Shown in pieces: positions 15,532 to 16,202 of a stretch of DNA of 16,202 bases. The notes under the pieces were generated by a model. It worked only from the letters and a program-made list of their open reading frames with translations, did not search any database and was not told the DNA's origin. Numbering within the stretch: position 1 is the first letter of the stretch; each line of letters starts with the position of its first letter. This DNA comes from an uncultured beta proteobacterium (GTDB lineage: Bacteria; Pseudomonadota; Gammaproteobacteria; Burkholderiales; SG8-39): positions 1-16,202 of the forward strand of contig CADEDU010000119.1 in NCBI GenBank assembly GCA_902826155.1. The letters run 5' to 3'. The position numbers and the translations under genes are program-made.

Positions 15532-16202
15532 ATGCGATTTCTCTCCAAAACATTCTCTCTAGTACGCTCTCCGTCGAATATGGTCGCGGCGCTGCTGCTG
15601 GTTTCCATCCTCATGGCGGTTTCCCCAACCACCAGCGCCAACAGCGAAGAGCTTTTCCGGGCCGTCCAGACCAACAATCTTCCTGCGGTCCAGAAGAGCA
15701 TCGCGAGACTCGGTCCGAACTCGATCAACAGCACGGATCCTCGCGGCTACACGCCTCTGATGATCGCGGCACGCGAAGGCCACGCGCAGATCGTCGACTA
15801 CCTGCTGCGGGAAAAAGCGCAGATCAACGTGCGCAATCCGATGGGCGAATCGGCCGTCATGTTGGCGGCGTTCAAGGGGAATCTGCCGCTCGTCCAGAAT
15901 CTGCACAAGGCTGGGGCCGACCTCAAGGCAGCAGGCGGCTGGACCGCGCTGCACTACGCGGCCTATGAAGGCCATGCTGGGGTATGCCGCTACCTGCTGG
16001 AGCAGGAGGTCGACATCGACGCCCGCGCTCCCAATGGATCGACTCCGCTGATGCTCGCGGCGCGTCAGGGTCACCACGAAGCCGTGAAACTGCTGCTGTG
16101 GGAGCAAGCCGACCCTAAACTCACCAACCAGGACGGCGCCACCGCGCTTTCATGGGCGCTCAAGAACAAGCACGCTGAAGTGGCCAAGTTGCTTCGTGAA
16201 GC
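15532..16202 (+). CDS. Exported ankyrin-repeat protein, 3' end beyond the window
   Basis: From ATG 15532 the frame is open to the window edge (223 codons visible). A signal peptide (hydrophobic MVAALLLVSILMAVSP, cleavage probably after TTSA) leads into about five ankyrin repeats. These include GYTPLMIAAREGHAQIVDYL, GESAVMLAAFKGNLPLVQNL, GWTALHYAAYEGHAGVCRYL, GSTPLMLAARQGHHEAVKLL and GATALSWALKNKHAEVAKLL. Ankyrin repeats mediate protein binding, and exported bacterial examples are often periplasmic partners of catalases or other enzymes. Ankyrin genes downstream of tatD are common in betaproteobacteria. The 43-bp gap after tatD is AT-rich and the ribosome site is weak. The C-terminus is not visible. 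Confidence 0.9.
   Translation, partial: MRFLSKTFSLVRSPSNMVAALLLVSILMAVSPTTSANSEELFRAVQTNNLPAVQKSIARLGPNSINSTDPRGYTPLMIAAREGHAQIVDYLLREKAQINVRNPMGESAVMLAAFKGNLPLVQNLHKAGADLKAAGGWTALHYAAYEGHAGVCRYLLEQEVDIDARAPNGSTPLMLAARQGHHEAVKLLLWEQADPKLTNQDGATALSWALKNKHAEVAKLLRE

Overview
The window is about 16.2 kb of GC-rich DNA with the gene content and order of a betaproteobacterium. The strongest sign is the mltG-tmk-holB-tatD-ankyrin block, which is divergent from ygfZ-DUF4936-NRDE. No rRNA, tRNA or CRISPR array was seen. The species cannot be named from sequence alone.

Layout. (1) Positions 1-4940 are an eroded accessory region. It begins with the first codons of a MerR/CadR/PbrR-type regulator (minus strand) and its promoter/operator. 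A frameshifted start of a P1B heavy-metal ATPase follows. The ATPase is cut at 446 by a 164-bp scar (447-610) with IS21-like inverted ends. Beyond the scar is the beginning of a Tat-signal FAD oxidoreductase, also cut at the scar edge. Then come an unrecognised lipoprotein (1049-1504), an Ig-like/beta-propeller lipoprotein (2341-3792), a frameshifted secreted-protein gene (3963-4447, minus), and three copies of a decayed dispersed sequence. (2) Positions 4941-5907 hold tadA and an L,D-transpeptidase-family gene, 7 bp apart. (3) Positions 5971-9023 (minus) hold a fused class II aldolase/short-chain dehydrogenase followed by mtnA. This pair fits disposal of methylthioribose or 5-deoxyribose phosphates. 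(4) Positions 9146-11744 hold a GNAT acetyltransferase (+), facing the minus-strand run ygfZ-DUF4936-NRDE. (5) Positions 11970-16202 (+) hold mltG, tmk, holB, tatD and an ankyrin-repeat exported protein that runs off the window.

The right 11 kb is ordinary housekeeping DNA: tRNA editing, cell-wall processing, nucleotide salvage, DNA polymerase III loading and Fe-S maintenance. Its main oddity is the lack of the pilZ gene usually found between holB and tatD. The left 5 kb is a graveyard of metal-resistance, redox and unidentified genes shaped by an insertion sequence. I found no convincing new defence or biosynthetic system. The most unusual items are the IS scar joining two truncated genes, the three-copy decayed protein-coding repeat, and the aldolase-dehydrogenase/mtnA pair.
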